Part shown: positions 7,149 to 15,840 of the stretch, piece after piece | Layout: each line of letters opens with the position of its first letter | Numbering within the stretch: position 1 is the first letter of the stretch | Assembly (NCBI GenBank): GCA_964533645.1 | Contig: CAZHMQ010000021.1 | Span: forward strand, 1 to 26,613 | Source of the DNA: JABDBK01 sp964533645 | GTDB lineage: Bacteria; Pseudomonadota; Gammaproteobacteria; DSM-16500 | Length of the DNA: 26,613 nt | Reading direction: 5' to 3' | Notes under the pieces: generated by a model | The model's input: only the letters and a program-made list of their open reading frames with translations | Told to the model about the DNA's origin: nothing | Database searches by the model: none | Translations under genes and position numbers: made by a program

Positions 7149-8113
7149 AAATTATTTCCATTGGTAGATAAGTCAGATTTTAGCGTGTTAATAAGCTCTA
7201 TCATATCAGTTGGAAGAGGTGCATGGAAGCGGAGCTCTTGTCCTGTTATGGGGTGAATTAATCCGAGTTCACTCGCATGCAGTGCTTGGCGTTTAAAGGT
7301 ACGTAAGACTTGAATTAATTCGGGCGATGCACCTTTAGGTAACTGGAGTCGACCACCATAAGTCTGGTCACCCAATAAAGCATGTTGCTTATAAGAAAAG
7401 TGTACGCGAATTTGATGTGTTCTACCTGTTTCAAGTTGAACTTTTACACGGGTATAAGCTCGATATTTTTCGGTAATACGATAATGCGTGACGGCATGTT
7501 TCCCTGTTTCAATAACAGCCATGCGTTTACGTTGAATAGGATGTCGTCCTATGGGTTCATCTATGGTGCCACCACCTGTTAGAACCCCTGAGACGATGGC
7601 TTGATAAATGCGTGATATGGTGTGTTTTTTGAGCTGGTCGCTTAATTTTTTTAGTGCTATATCGGTTTTAGCTATGACCAACAAACCCGACGTATTTTTA
7701 TCGATGCGATGAACAATTCCTGCTCGAGGTAGTGCTTGAAGTGAGGGAACATGATGAAGCAAAGCATTCAATAAAGTCTGACTTGTATTGCCTGCGCCAG
7801 GGTGTACTACCATGCCTGCAGGTTTATTAATCACAAGCAGTGAATCATCTTCATAAACAATGTCTAAGGTGATAGCTTCAGCTTTCCATTCTGGATATGT
7901 CTTCATAGTGGCGAGAATGTCTATTTTTTCACCGCCTAAAACGATATCACGGGCTTTTGCAACTTTATCATTAACCGTAATTTCATTTTTTTTGATCCAG
8001 TCCTGAATTTGTGTTCTCGAATATTCTGTTAAAAACTTGCTAAGTGCTTGATCCAAACGCAGGCCGCCCAAATGATCAGGCAGAATAAATGATTGTTGAA
8101 TTTTTTTTGACAT
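7145..8113 (-). CDS. rluD: RluD, 23S rRNA pseudouridine synthase
   Basis: Makes pseudouridines in helix 69 of 23S rRNA (positions 1911, 1915 and 1917 in E. coli), needed for normal ribosome assembly and decoding. An N-terminal S4 RNA-binding domain (about residues 17-65) precedes the RluA-type catalytic domain with the nucleophile Asp138 in the conserved motif HRIDKNTSGLLVIAKT, the segment KPAGMVVHPGAGN and the C-terminal LETGRTHQIRVHF. The 322-residue length is normal. It is divergent from bamD with 86 bp between starts, as in enterobacteria, which argues for RluD rather than RluA or RluC. The ribosome site is weak (GGAAAC, about 8-12 nt upstream). Confidence 0.93.
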   Translation of the reverse strand: MSKKIQQSFILPDHLGGLRLDQALSKFLTEYSRTQIQDWIKKNEITVNDKVAKARDIVLGGEKIDILATMKTYPEWKAEAITLDIVYEDDSLLVINKPAGMVVHPGAGNTSQTLLNALLHHVPSLQALPRAGIVHRIDKNTSGLLVIAKTDIALKKLSDQLKKHTISRIYQAIVSGVLTGGGTIDEPIGRHPIQRKRMAVIETGKHAVTHYRITEKYRAYTRVKVQLETGRTHQIRVHFSYKQHALLGDQTYGGRLQLPKGASPELIQVLRTFKRQALHASELGLIHPITGQELRFHAPLPTDMIELINTLKSDLSTNGNNL

Positions 8114-8199
8114 ATGTTTGTTTCCAATTTTATAGCGTGAATGATGACAAAAATTCGTTTACAATGCACGCCATTCGTAGCGTTCTGAAGGAATAAGAA

Positions 8200-8979
8200 A
8201 TGAGCATCATAAAATATGTCTGCTTAAGTGTCATAGCTTTACTTTTTACTATGGTTGTAGGTTGTGCTAGCACCTCCGATCCTGCTGATGCTTATAAAGG
8301 CGAAACGGGCGAACAAATTTTTGCAAAAGGTGAAAAAGCGATGCGAGATCATAGCTATCGCGAAGCTATCAAGCGCTTTGAAGCTTTAGATGTTCAATAT
8401 CCCTTAGGACGTAATACTGAAATTGCTCAGTTACAAATTATTTACGCTTATTATATGACGGACGATTATGCGCTTGCAGAAGCGTCGGCTGATCGGTTTA
8501 TCCATGCCCATCCAAGTAATCCTCATGTAGATTATGCTTATTATATGCGTGGTTTATCAAATTACTTCCAAAATTTGGGTGTATTTGAGCGCATATTTGC
8601 CGTTGATCTTGCAACCCGTGATTTAAATCAAATTAAAAAATCATACGACGATTTTGCAGAATTAGTTGAACGATTCCCAGAGAGTCAATATGCACCTGCT
8701 GCTCGTCAATACATGATTTACTTGCGAAATACATTAGCAAACCATGAGTTACAAGTGGCAGAATATTATTTCGATAGGGAAGCTTATGTTGCAGCAGCTA
8801 ATCGCGCTAATATAGTCGTAAGACATTATCAAGGTGCGCCAGCGGTCGCAGATGCCTTGGTCATCATGGCTAAGTCTTATAGAGCGCTACAATTAAAGGC
8901 TAATGAACAGGAAACGATGGCAGTGTTGCAATATAATTTTCCTGATTCAAACTATGTTGAAGAGGTTAGCAAGCCTTAG
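8200..8979 (+). CDS. bamD: BamD (ComL/YfiO), outer-membrane assembly lipoprotein
   Basis: Essential lipoprotein of the BAM complex, which folds beta-barrel proteins into the outer membrane. A lipoprotein signal peptide ends in VVGC, with Cys22 as the acylation site. TPR-like repeats follow (EQIFAKGEKAMRDHSYREAI, LAEASADRFIHAHPSN), then the BamD-typical segments YYMRGLSNY and LVERFPESQYAPAARQYM. The 259-residue length fits. AAGGA at 8188-8192 lies 7 nt before the ATG, and a possible -10 (TACAAT, 8160-8165) sits in the short gap to the divergent rluD. Its stop lies 7 bp from that of the convergent orphan. Confidence 0.94.
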   Translation: MSIIKYVCLSVIALLFTMVVGCASTSDPADAYKGETGEQIFAKGEKAMRDHSYREAIKRFEALDVQYPLGRNTEIAQLQIIYAYYMTDDYALAEASADRFIHAHPSNPHVDYAYYMRGLSNYFQNLGVFERIFAVDLATRDLNQIKKSYDDFAELVERFPESQYAPAARQYMIYLRNTLANHELQVAEYYFDREAYVAAANRANIVVRHYQGAPAVADALVIMAKSYRALQLKANEQETMAVLQYNFPDSNYVEEVSKP

Positions 8980-8986
8980 TTTTACC

Positions 8987-9628
8987 TCAGGGAGAGTTGT
9001 GTGAGCTGTTGCTTACTTTTGTTTGGGTTTGGGTCGCTGGCGTCACTATGCGCTCTACTACGTTTGCTTGAGATGATCTGGTTCTTGATGTTAGTGTATT
9101 GAGTGTGCTACTCTCTGGGAAAGCAGCTTCTTTGTTTTGACTGAAGAGCACTTCAGTCGCTTTGTCACCAAATAAACCTGTATATATGATATGTTTGATC
9201 CCAAAAGCATACTTTGTAGTTTCATTTTTCTTTAACTCAGTCAAAACATCGCGATTTCTATAACGATCTATCATACAACCTATTCCTGTGCCTATACATC
9301 GCCCTAGTATTGCACTCAGATATCCAACAGTTGAAGCAAGTAAATAGACACCGCCAACAGAGGTAAGATATGCTGCTGCAGAGCCGGGAATAGGAATCAA
9401 CAATGCTACGGTAAAACCTATTGCAAGACCAGTTAGCGCGCCACTGCGGCTACCTAAAGGTATGCCACGTAAAGCTTTATTTTGGGCAATAGGATTGTTG
9501 AACCTTCTTATAATACTTCTCACGCTTACAAATACTGCATCAATCGGGGCTAATAATAAACCAACTGTCATTCTGAAACCTGGCCACATGCGGCCGGGGT
9601 CGAATGCTAAAGTCTCTTGGGTCGGCAT
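8987..9628 (-). CDS. Orphan Gly-rich membrane protein
   Basis: No family recognised. The 213-residue protein has hydrophobic stretches at about residues 18-38, 62-82 and 84-120, the latter two rich in Gly/Ala/Ser (GALTGLAIGFTVALLIPIPG, then STVGYLSAILGRCIGTGIG), a basic turn (DRYRNR), and a Ser/Thr-rich polar tail over the last 40 residues. Such Gly-rich hairpins resemble those of the larger orphan at 15841, but I see no clear sequence homology. A TAGG site lies about 8 nt before the ATG. It could be an inner-membrane protein or a secreted host-membrane protein; the sequence does not decide. Confidence 0.7.
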   Translation of the reverse strand: MPTQETLAFDPGRMWPGFRMTVGLLLAPIDAVFVSVRSIIRRFNNPIAQNKALRGIPLGSRSGALTGLAIGFTVALLIPIPGSAAAYLTSVGGVYLLASTVGYLSAILGRCIGTGIGCMIDRYRNRDVLTELKKNETTKYAFGIKHIIYTGLFGDKATEVLFSQNKEAAFPESSTLNTLTSRTRSSQANVVERIVTPATQTQTKVSNSSHNSP

Positions 9629-9805
9629 TAATAATACCTACAATAATATATGCGTTGTTTATACGTTAAATCGAGCAATGTGTGCCCACCATTTTAAAAA
9701 TGGCTAGTATGTATTATATCGATTTAATATTAACTAATTATTAAGTTAGATCAAAAAATGATCAAATTTATAGATGATGTATAACCCATTGATTATAATT
9801 GTGAT

Positions 9806-11428
9806 TTATCCTTTAAACCCCGAAACCACTGGATAACGTCTGTCGCGCCCAAAGGCTTTATGCTCAATGCGCGCTCCTAACGGCGCTTGACGACGTTTGT
9901 ACTCATTTATACGAATCATTCGAACGACTTTTTCAACGATGTCACGTGGAAAATCACGTGCGACAATATCATCTATACTTACTTCTTGATTAATATATAG
10001 ATCAAGAATACTGTCTAATATGGGGTAAGAGGGTAGAGTATCTTCATCCTTTTGATCCGGCGCAAGCTCAGCTGTGGGTGGACGATCGATAATGCGTTGG
10101 GGTATCACAGGGTTGACCATATTTCTATAATCAGCTAGTTGATAAACTAATTGCTTTAAAACATCTTTTAAAATGCAAAATCCACCCGCCATATCACCAT
10201 AAAGCGTTGAATAACCCACCGCAAACTCACTTCGATTCCCCGTCGTTAATACCATACGACTTGTTTTATTGGATAAGGCCATGAGTATCATACCGCGACA
10301 TCGTGATTGAAGGTTTTCTTCGGTGATATCTGTCTTCTTTCCCGCAAAGACAGGAGCTAAGGTTTGTAAAAAACTTTCAAATACAGGTTCTATCGAAATA
10401 ATTTCATAGTGTACGCCTAAATTATTTGCGAGAGTGATGGCATCTTCGTTGCTTATATCAGCTGTATAACGTGAGGGCATCAATACAGCGGTCACATGAT
10501 CTGCGCCTAGTGCATCGACCGCAATCGCAAGTGATAATGCGGAATCAATACCCCCTGAAAGACCGATGAGGACACCTTTAAAATGATTTTTGTAAACGTA
10601 GTCACGCACACCTAAGACAAGCGCTTGATAGACACGTTCTTCTTTGGTTGGAATGACAATAGTTTGTGACTTCATGACGGTTTCGGTTGCGGTAAATTCA
10701 ACATCAACGGGTAATAAATTTTCAGTAAAAAAACCGGCATGTTGACAAATGTGTCCATCCTGGTTGACGAGCATAGAGCCGCCATCAAATATTAAATCAT
10801 CCTGACCACCTACATTATTGACATAAACAATAGGTAGTCCTGCGGTTTTAGCTCGTTTCGCTAACGTGATTTGTCTATGTTCATGTTTGTCAATTTCGAA
10901 AGGTGACGCATTAGGTGATAAAATAATTCGCGCACCATCTTTAGCGGCTTGTTGGATAGGCGCGTCATACCATAGGTCTTCGCAAATAGTGATTCCGACA
11001 GGGATTCCTTTGATAGGGATGATGCAGCTTTTATTTCCTGGAGTGAAGTAGCGACATTCATCAAAGACACCATAATTAGGTAAGTGTTGTTTAGTATATG
11101 TTCCAAGTATTTCGCCATCATAAATCACTGAACAAGCATTAAATAAACCTTCAGATGATTTATAGGGGTGTCCAACAACGCAATAAATTCCTTCGATAGT
11201 ATTTTTAAATTCATATAAAGCTTCTGTTGCTTCATCTAAAAATGCTTTTCGAAATAAAAGATCTTCAGGAGGGTATCCAGTCATGCTTAATTCGGGAAAT
11301 ACAATGACATCGGCGCTTAAAGAATCGCGAGATAACTTTGCAGCATCCATGAGCTTGATTAAATTATTTTGAATATCCCCAACAAATAGATTCAATTGGG
11401 CAAGTATAATGCGTAACTTAGTAGACAT
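9806..11428 (-). CDS. nadE: NadE, glutamine-dependent NAD+ synthetase
   Basis: Catalyses the last step of NAD+ synthesis, amidation of nicotinic acid adenine dinucleotide using ATP and ammonia drawn from glutamine. The N-terminal nitrilase-type glutaminase carries the Glu46-Lys111-Cys147 triad (FPELSMTGYPPEDL, YTKQHLPNYGVFDE, GITICEDLWY). The C-terminal synthetase domain has the P-loop SGGIDS at residues 289-294, plus TTGNRSEFAVGYSTLYGDMAG. At 540 residues it is the two-domain bacterial form. The start overlaps the ygfZ stop by 11 nt, so it is the third gene of the operon running from 15608. Confidence 0.95.
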   Translation of the reverse strand: MSTKLRIILAQLNLFVGDIQNNLIKLMDAAKLSRDSLSADVIVFPELSMTGYPPEDLLFRKAFLDEATEALYEFKNTIEGIYCVVGHPYKSSEGLFNACSVIYDGEILGTYTKQHLPNYGVFDECRYFTPGNKSCIIPIKGIPVGITICEDLWYDAPIQQAAKDGARIILSPNASPFEIDKHEHRQITLAKRAKTAGLPIVYVNNVGGQDDLIFDGGSMLVNQDGHICQHAGFFTENLLPVDVEFTATETVMKSQTIVIPTKEERVYQALVLGVRDYVYKNHFKGVLIGLSGGIDSALSLAIAVDALGADHVTAVLMPSRYTADISNEDAITLANNLGVHYEIISIEPVFESFLQTLAPVFAGKKTDITEENLQSRCRGMILMALSNKTSRMVLTTGNRSEFAVGYSTLYGDMAGGFCILKDVLKQLVYQLADYRNMVNPVIPQRIIDRPPTAELAPDQKDEDTLPSYPILDSILDLYINQEVSIDDIVARDFPRDIVEKVVRMIRINEYKRRQAPLGARIEHKAFGRDRRYPVVSGFKG

Positions 11429-12083
11429 GATTCACCTCAATGCGTTGAGTGCGCGCTTCATCCAGAAAAAGTGGTTGACTAGTGTCACGAGTCAGAATAA
11501 GCAAAGTGTTACCGACATAATCCACAACTTTTCCGGCAATGCCTTTTTCATCAAAAATATCATTTCCTCGCGTAGGAGCTTGTGCTTCGCAGGTTGCTAA
11601 CTGTAACTGATTTTTTAATTTACCTCGATATTGCATGCGCGCAATAATTTCTTGACCGGTGTAACAACCTTTATTAAAACTCACGCCATTCAATTGAGGT
11701 AAGTTAATTTCATGAGGTAAGAATACTCCAGAGGTTTCCGGATAAATCATGGCAACACCATTATCTAAAAAGGTGGGTAGGTGAGAGCCTAAACTATCTA
11801 CGATGCTTACATCATCGCTTGCATCGGTAAGTTCAACTTTAAAAAATATCGCATATTTTTTTAAAGCCTTTGAAGCAATATCAATCATATTGCGTGGCAT
11901 TTTTAAATAATAATCACCTTGATAATTAAATAAATAAAATAAGCTAATGATTCTGCCTTGTGGGTTGCAGTGGGCGCCTAATCTTGGTTCGGTAGGACTT
12001 ACTTCGTTTACATCGCATGTCAATTGACCTTGTAATAGTTTATGTGCATCTTTGCCCGAGACTTTTAATAATCCTGAGTGCAT
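11418..12083 (-). CDS. ygfZ: YgfZ/GcvT-like folate-binding protein, short form
   Basis: Folate-binding protein needed for Fe-S cluster maintenance and for Fe-S-dependent enzymes such as the tRNA thiotransferase MiaB. The diagnostic signature KGCYTGQEIIARMQYRG is present, with the conserved Cys140. The N-terminus begins directly at the GcvT-like core (VSGKDAHKLLQGQLTCDV). At 221 residues it is much shorter than the E. coli protein (about 326), mainly through loss of a segment between about residues 90 and 115. It lies 6 nt after the large Fe-S flavoprotein gene, a sensible partner for an Fe-S maintenance factor. The start has no strong ribosome site and is probably coupled. Confidence 0.87.
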   Translation of the reverse strand: MHSGLLKVSGKDAHKLLQGQLTCDVNEVSPTEPRLGAHCNPQGRIISLFYLFNYQGDYYLKMPRNMIDIASKALKKYAIFFKVELTDASDDVSIVDSLGSHLPTFLDNGVAMIYPETSGVFLPHEINLPQLNGVSFNKGCYTGQEIIARMQYRGKLKNQLQLATCEAQAPTRGNDIFDEKGIAGKVVDYVGNTLLILTRDTSQPLFLDEARTQRIEVNHVY

Positions 12084-12089
12084 AGTTCG

Positions 12090-15000
12090 TTAAACTCGTT
12101 CTATTTTGTATTTATTAAATAAGTAATCGACCCATAGATTGCTCACGTGTTCTTGTAAACGATTTTGAGCGCGACGTTCATCTAAATTATCAAAATCAAT
12201 TAACTCTAAGGGTTGGTCTGGCCATGAGCATGCAAATACAGCTTTTGTACGTTTACCTGTTTCGGGATCCATTTGCCATTGCAAGCATTGCGCACAAACG
12301 CCTTTCAACATGCATTGCATGGTGCTATAAACAGACCCATGAATACTAGGATTTTTGACTAAATAAGGTTTGAGTTCATTGTGACGTGCTTGTTGAAAGC
12401 GACGTAATAAATCAGTGTTGCCAATGACATAAATACGATCGACGTCTGTCAGAGGAATGTTTGCCGGCTTGTGAGGATCTAATTTTCCTTCGGCATAAGT
12501 TAGTAATATATCAAGCGCATCACCTTGCACAGAAAAATCTTCCGGGCGTCGTGCATCAATGCTATCACCATTTTTTGTTGACCAAATGATTAAATCCGCT
12601 GCTCTTTCAATAGCATCTTGATGATAGACTTCAGATTTTGATGTAAAGTGTCCTAAATAAACTACTCTATTACCTGATTCACGTAAAGCCGCTCCATAAC
12701 TTAGTAGCATAGGAATACTTATCTGTGTCCCAATCATTAATACGGTTTCATGTTCATGAGAAATCTTTCCGCGCACACCTGTAGGACCCATTAAAGAAAC
12801 AGGATCATTTATTTTAAATGTCGCACAAAGTTTTGAGCTCGCCCCATTTTCAATGATCATGAATTTTAATAAGCCATGTTGTTTATCTGCATGTGTAGCA
12901 ATAAGTGCAATGGGTTCAATTTGTAATGAAGTGTGATCTATGCGAGGTGCAAATGTTTCATAATTTTGTAGTCGATAAAATTGTCCTGCTTGAAAATGCT
13001 TGGCGGCAAGCGGTGCTCTGACAGTTAATTCGATCACATTTTCAGAACGGCGATCAATAGACGAAATCGTTGTTTTAAAGAGTTCATTAATATTTTTTGC
13101 AAAAGTTTGATACGCTTGATCATAGCCGCGATTATTAATTTTTGTTTTAAGCACTTCTATAATTTTGGGATAAGTTCGCATGCCTGATGCAATGGCTTTT
13201 ACGACATTGCCGTGAAACACAGGATGAGTATCGCCAATCAAGCTGACTCTGTGATCATCTTTATGATAAGAAGTAAAAGGACCAAATAAAGGTTGTTTTA
13301 CATTCATAATGCCAGGGGGGATAGTGAGTTCGCCATTGACGTCTTCATAATGTTGATATTGCAAACCTTGACGATTAAAAGTCCCTCTATGTTCAAATTC
13401 GTAAGCGGTATTGGGTTGCGTACCTGTTGCTACAAAAATCGATCGAGCGGGAATGCGAGTATCGATGTTAGAGGTTTCCCATTCTGTTTCGTTTTTCATT
13501 ATGCGTCTACGACACACTAAAGTTTCAACATGTCCAAATTGATTGAGATCCACACTGAAAGGTTCGAGTTCTTCGAGATAAAAGACGCCTTCTTGTAACG
13601 CTTTAGTGAGTTCTTCATGATTGTTAATATAAGCTGGAGATTCTTGCACTTTGCGACGGTATACGATAGTTACACCACCCCACTGATGTATAAGCTTAAC
13701 AAAATTAGGCATTTCATTGCTAAGCTTTGCGCGCTCACGTTCTTTGCGAACCGCTTTGCCATGAGCTAAAAACTCTTCAAGAATTTCTAACGATGCCGGA
13801 TCTAATTGTTGACGTACAAAATCTTCGCCGTGGATCTCAGCTAATTTTTCATGCCTATATAACGTTTTTTCAACTTGGGTAATGTAATATGCTTGTACTT
13901 CAGTCGCAGTGTCAACACCGGTTAAACCGCCGCCAATGATGGCTGCAGGTAAGCGCACTTGGATATTGGTAAGGCTTTCTTTTTTAGCAGCATTACCAAG
14001 TTGTAAGGCCATTAAAAAATCATTGGCTTGACGCATGCCAGGGGCTAAACTGCCAGGAATAGAGAGTGCTTTAGGTAATCCTGCACCTACGGCCACGACA
14101 AAATGATCGAACCCCATTTCCCATGCATCATGTACAGTGATTGTGCCGCCAAAACGTGTGCTGCCAAAAACTTGAAAATAAGGTCTACGCATTAAGCTTA
14201 TATAAATAAGTTTTAAGAAATTCTTATCCCATCTCACGGTAATCCCATATTCTGCAACACCGCCAAAACCCGCCATTAAACGTTCATCCAGTGATTCTTT
14301 AAGATGTTCATAGCTATGAATGGGTTCTTTGATTAAGTGTTCTGCAAGAGGTTCGATTTTTAAACCGTCAAATCCAACCACCGCAAACCCTTCGAGTAAT
14401 AAATGATGGGCTAAGGTAAAACCTGCGGGTCCCATGCCAGCAATAAGTACTTTTAATCCGTTGTAGGGTTTCATAACAAATTGCTTTTGACGCAAGGGAT
14501 TCCAACGAGTTAATAAATCATAAATTTCGACTCCCCATGGCAGATGTAACACATCAATTAAAATTCGTGTTTCAGCTTGAGGAATATTAACGGGTTCTTG
14601 TTTTTGATAGATGCATGATTTCATGCAATCATTACAAATACGGTGTCCTGTGGCAGGGCACATGGGATTGTCTACCATGACCATAGCCAAGGATGCGATA
14701 GTATGACCATCGCGCTTTAATAGGTGCATTTCAGAGATTTTTTCTTCTAATGGACAGCCCGTAAGCGTCACATCTAAAGGATTTTTTTTAAAACCAAGCG
14801 TGGGTTCGCCTTTTTTGACCGGAAAACCTTTTGAACAAAAGTCTCCATCATGATCATGGCAGTAAATGCAATAGTTGATTTCATCTTGCGCTTCTCGCGC
14901 TGTCATACGGGGATCGGTGAGTTTAAAGCCGTCGCGCAAACGTATGGTATCGGTAGTAGCTAAGCGGTTAAGTTTGTCTTGTTCTATGGGCGAACAAGGC

Positions 15001-15608
15001 ACTAAATGCTCATAATCAAGTCTTTCTGGAAGTCGAAAACTGGTCCAATGTCTGACATAGGCTTTGGCGACAGAAGTTACTAGGCCGTGCACGCACCATT
15101 GGGTCAGTTTATCTATACTATCTGCGTGAACTTCAGGTTGTTCTATGTATTGGACTGCAAGCAGGCTTATGGCGAGTTCTTTATCGTTGCTTTGCAAGGG
15201 GGCTTTAGCTAATTGTTCGTCTAACCAATGAGTTAGCAGTGTATAATCAAGTAAATTCTCTGTATTGAGCATTTGTTTTTTAGCACGTCTAAGTACAAAG
15301 AATTTTTTAAATGCAGAAACCGGGTTGTTTGAAAGTGTACGTGCTTCCGCGAGCGTGGCTTCTTCTTCAATATTAAATAAATGAATCAGAAAATCTTCTA
15401 ACACAGGGGCTACAGCAAGTAATAATTCGCTTACGGCAAGAGTTGAGAAGGTTTTAGATTCTTGTCGGTAAGCCTGTAAATCAGCAGCCAAATCAGTATT
15501 AGTTTGTTTAAGTTTAGTCATGAATTGTTGGTCAAGCTTTTGTAAACCTTCCGCATGGAATAATTCCGCGAAGGTGAAACCGGCTAACTGAAGAGATGGT
15601 GTCGTCAT
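12090..15608 (-). CDS. Large FAD/NAD(P) and iron-sulfur oxidoreductase (GltD-like fused to PyrK/FNR-like)
   Basis: A 1172-residue multidomain enzyme. Residues 1-200 form an unrecognised helical region. Residues 245-335 are Cys-rich (Cys247, 250, 258, 285, 317, 325, 328, 332; CIYCHDHDGDFC and CNDCMKSC), probably binding 4Fe-4S clusters as in GltD and dihydropyrimidine dehydrogenase. Residues 387-815 are a GltD-like flavoprotein with VLIAGMGPAG and IIGGGLTG dinucleotide motifs. The C-terminal third resembles ferredoxin-reductase/PyrK modules with a 2Fe-2S site (CMLKGVCAQC, Cys1099/1105/1108, plus Cys1127). The nucleotide loop of that module (MIGTQISIPML) lacks the usual Gly-rich motif. The substrate is unknown. 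The frame is open back to a TTG at 15620, but the ATG at 15608 is preferred; neither has a good ribosome site. First gene of the ygfZ-nadE operon. Confidence 0.88.
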   Translation of the reverse strand: MTTPSLQLAGFTFAELFHAEGLQKLDQQFMTKLKQTNTDLAADLQAYRQESKTFSTLAVSELLLAVAPVLEDFLIHLFNIEEEATLAEARTLSNNPVSAFKKFFVLRRAKKQMLNTENLLDYTLLTHWLDEQLAKAPLQSNDKELAISLLAVQYIEQPEVHADSIDKLTQWCVHGLVTSVAKAYVRHWTSFRLPERLDYEHLVPCSPIEQDKLNRLATTDTIRLRDGFKLTDPRMTAREAQDEINYCIYCHDHDGDFCSKGFPVKKGEPTLGFKKNPLDVTLTGCPLEEKISEMHLLKRDGHTIASLAMVMVDNPMCPATGHRICNDCMKSCIYQKQEPVNIPQAETRILIDVLHLPWGVEIYDLLTRWNPLRQKQFVMKPYNGLKVLIAGMGPAGFTLAHHLLLEGFAVVGFDGLKIEPLAEHLIKEPIHSYEHLKESLDERLMAGFGGVAEYGITVRWDKNFLKLIYISLMRRPYFQVFGSTRFGGTITVHDAWEMGFDHFVVAVGAGLPKALSIPGSLAPGMRQANDFLMALQLGNAAKKESLTNIQVRLPAAIIGGGLTGVDTATEVQAYYITQVEKTLYRHEKLAEIHGEDFVRQQLDPASLEILEEFLAHGKAVRKERERAKLSNEMPNFVKLIHQWGGVTIVYRRKVQESPAYINNHEELTKALQEGVFYLEELEPFSVDLNQFGHVETLVCRRRIMKNETEWETSNIDTRIPARSIFVATGTQPNTAYEFEHRGTFNRQGLQYQHYEDVNGELTIPPGIMNVKQPLFGPFTSYHKDDHRVSLIGDTHPVFHGNVVKAIASGMRTYPKIIEVLKTKINNRGYDQAYQTFAKNINELFKTTISSIDRRSENVIELTVRAPLAAKHFQAGQFYRLQNYETFAPRIDHTSLQIEPIALIATHADKQHGLLKFMIIENGASSKLCATFKINDPVSLMGPTGVRGKISHEHETVLMIGTQISIPMLLSYGAALRESGNRVVYLGHFTSKSEVYHQDAIERAADLIIWSTKNGDSIDARRPEDFSVQGDALDILLTYAEGKLDPHKPANIPLTDVDRIYVIGNTDLLRRFQQARHNELKPYLVKNPSIHGSVYSTMQCMLKGVCAQCLQWQMDPETGKRTKAVFACSWPDQPLELIDFDNLDERRAQNRLQEHVSNLWVDYLFNKYKIERV

Positions 15609-15640
15609 AGAATAGATCAATAAGTGTTATTTTGATGATA

Positions 15641-15669
15641 ATTATAGAATATTTGGATGCAGGTGTCAT
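15641..15669 (-). promoter_or_regulatory. Promoter of the oxidoreductase-ygfZ-nadE operon
   Basis: On the minus strand ATGACA (15669-15664, 5/6 to -35), a 17-bp spacer and a perfect TATAAT (15646-15641). Transcription would start near 15634, leaving a leader of about 26 nt before the ATG at 15608. Confidence 0.7.
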
Positions 15670-15784
15670 ATATATTATAAATATTGCCCTAGAGGTCTGG
15701 ATTTTTCGTGTCCGGACTCAAAAAAATCAGCGCATTACGCAACAACGCCGAATATATTTAGTAACCCCATGATTAGATTAAAGA

Positions 15785-15814
15785 TAGTCATAATCCTAAA
15801 AAAAGTATTATAAT
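15785..15814 (+). promoter_or_regulatory. Promoter of the 1212-residue orphan
   Basis: A perfect -10 TATAAT (15809-15814) with a weak -35 TAGTCA (15785-15790) at 18-bp spacing. The start of transcription would be near 15821, followed closely by the ribosome site TAGGA (15828-15832) and the ATG at 15841. It is back to back with the operon promoter at 15641-15669. Confidence 0.55.
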
Positions 15815-15840
15815 AGAACAAATGGCATAGGAAACTTAAT

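Noticed and set aside
9687..9703. CCATTTT/AAAATGG palindrome as a terminator of the orphan or nadE
   Set aside because: It lies at the 5' side of the 213-residue gene and 100 bp beyond the nadE stop, with no following T-tract; AT-rich symmetry of this size is common by chance.
9462..9707. Plus-strand frame opposite the 213-residue orphan
   Set aside because: It overlaps the better-supported minus-strand gene, has no clear ribosome site and no plausible domain.
15695..15717. GTCTGGA/TCCGGAC hairpin in the divergent region as a riboswitch or attenuator
   Set aside because: The stem is only 7 bp with one G-U pair, lies upstream of both predicted transcription starts, and matches no known riboswitch pattern that I recognise.
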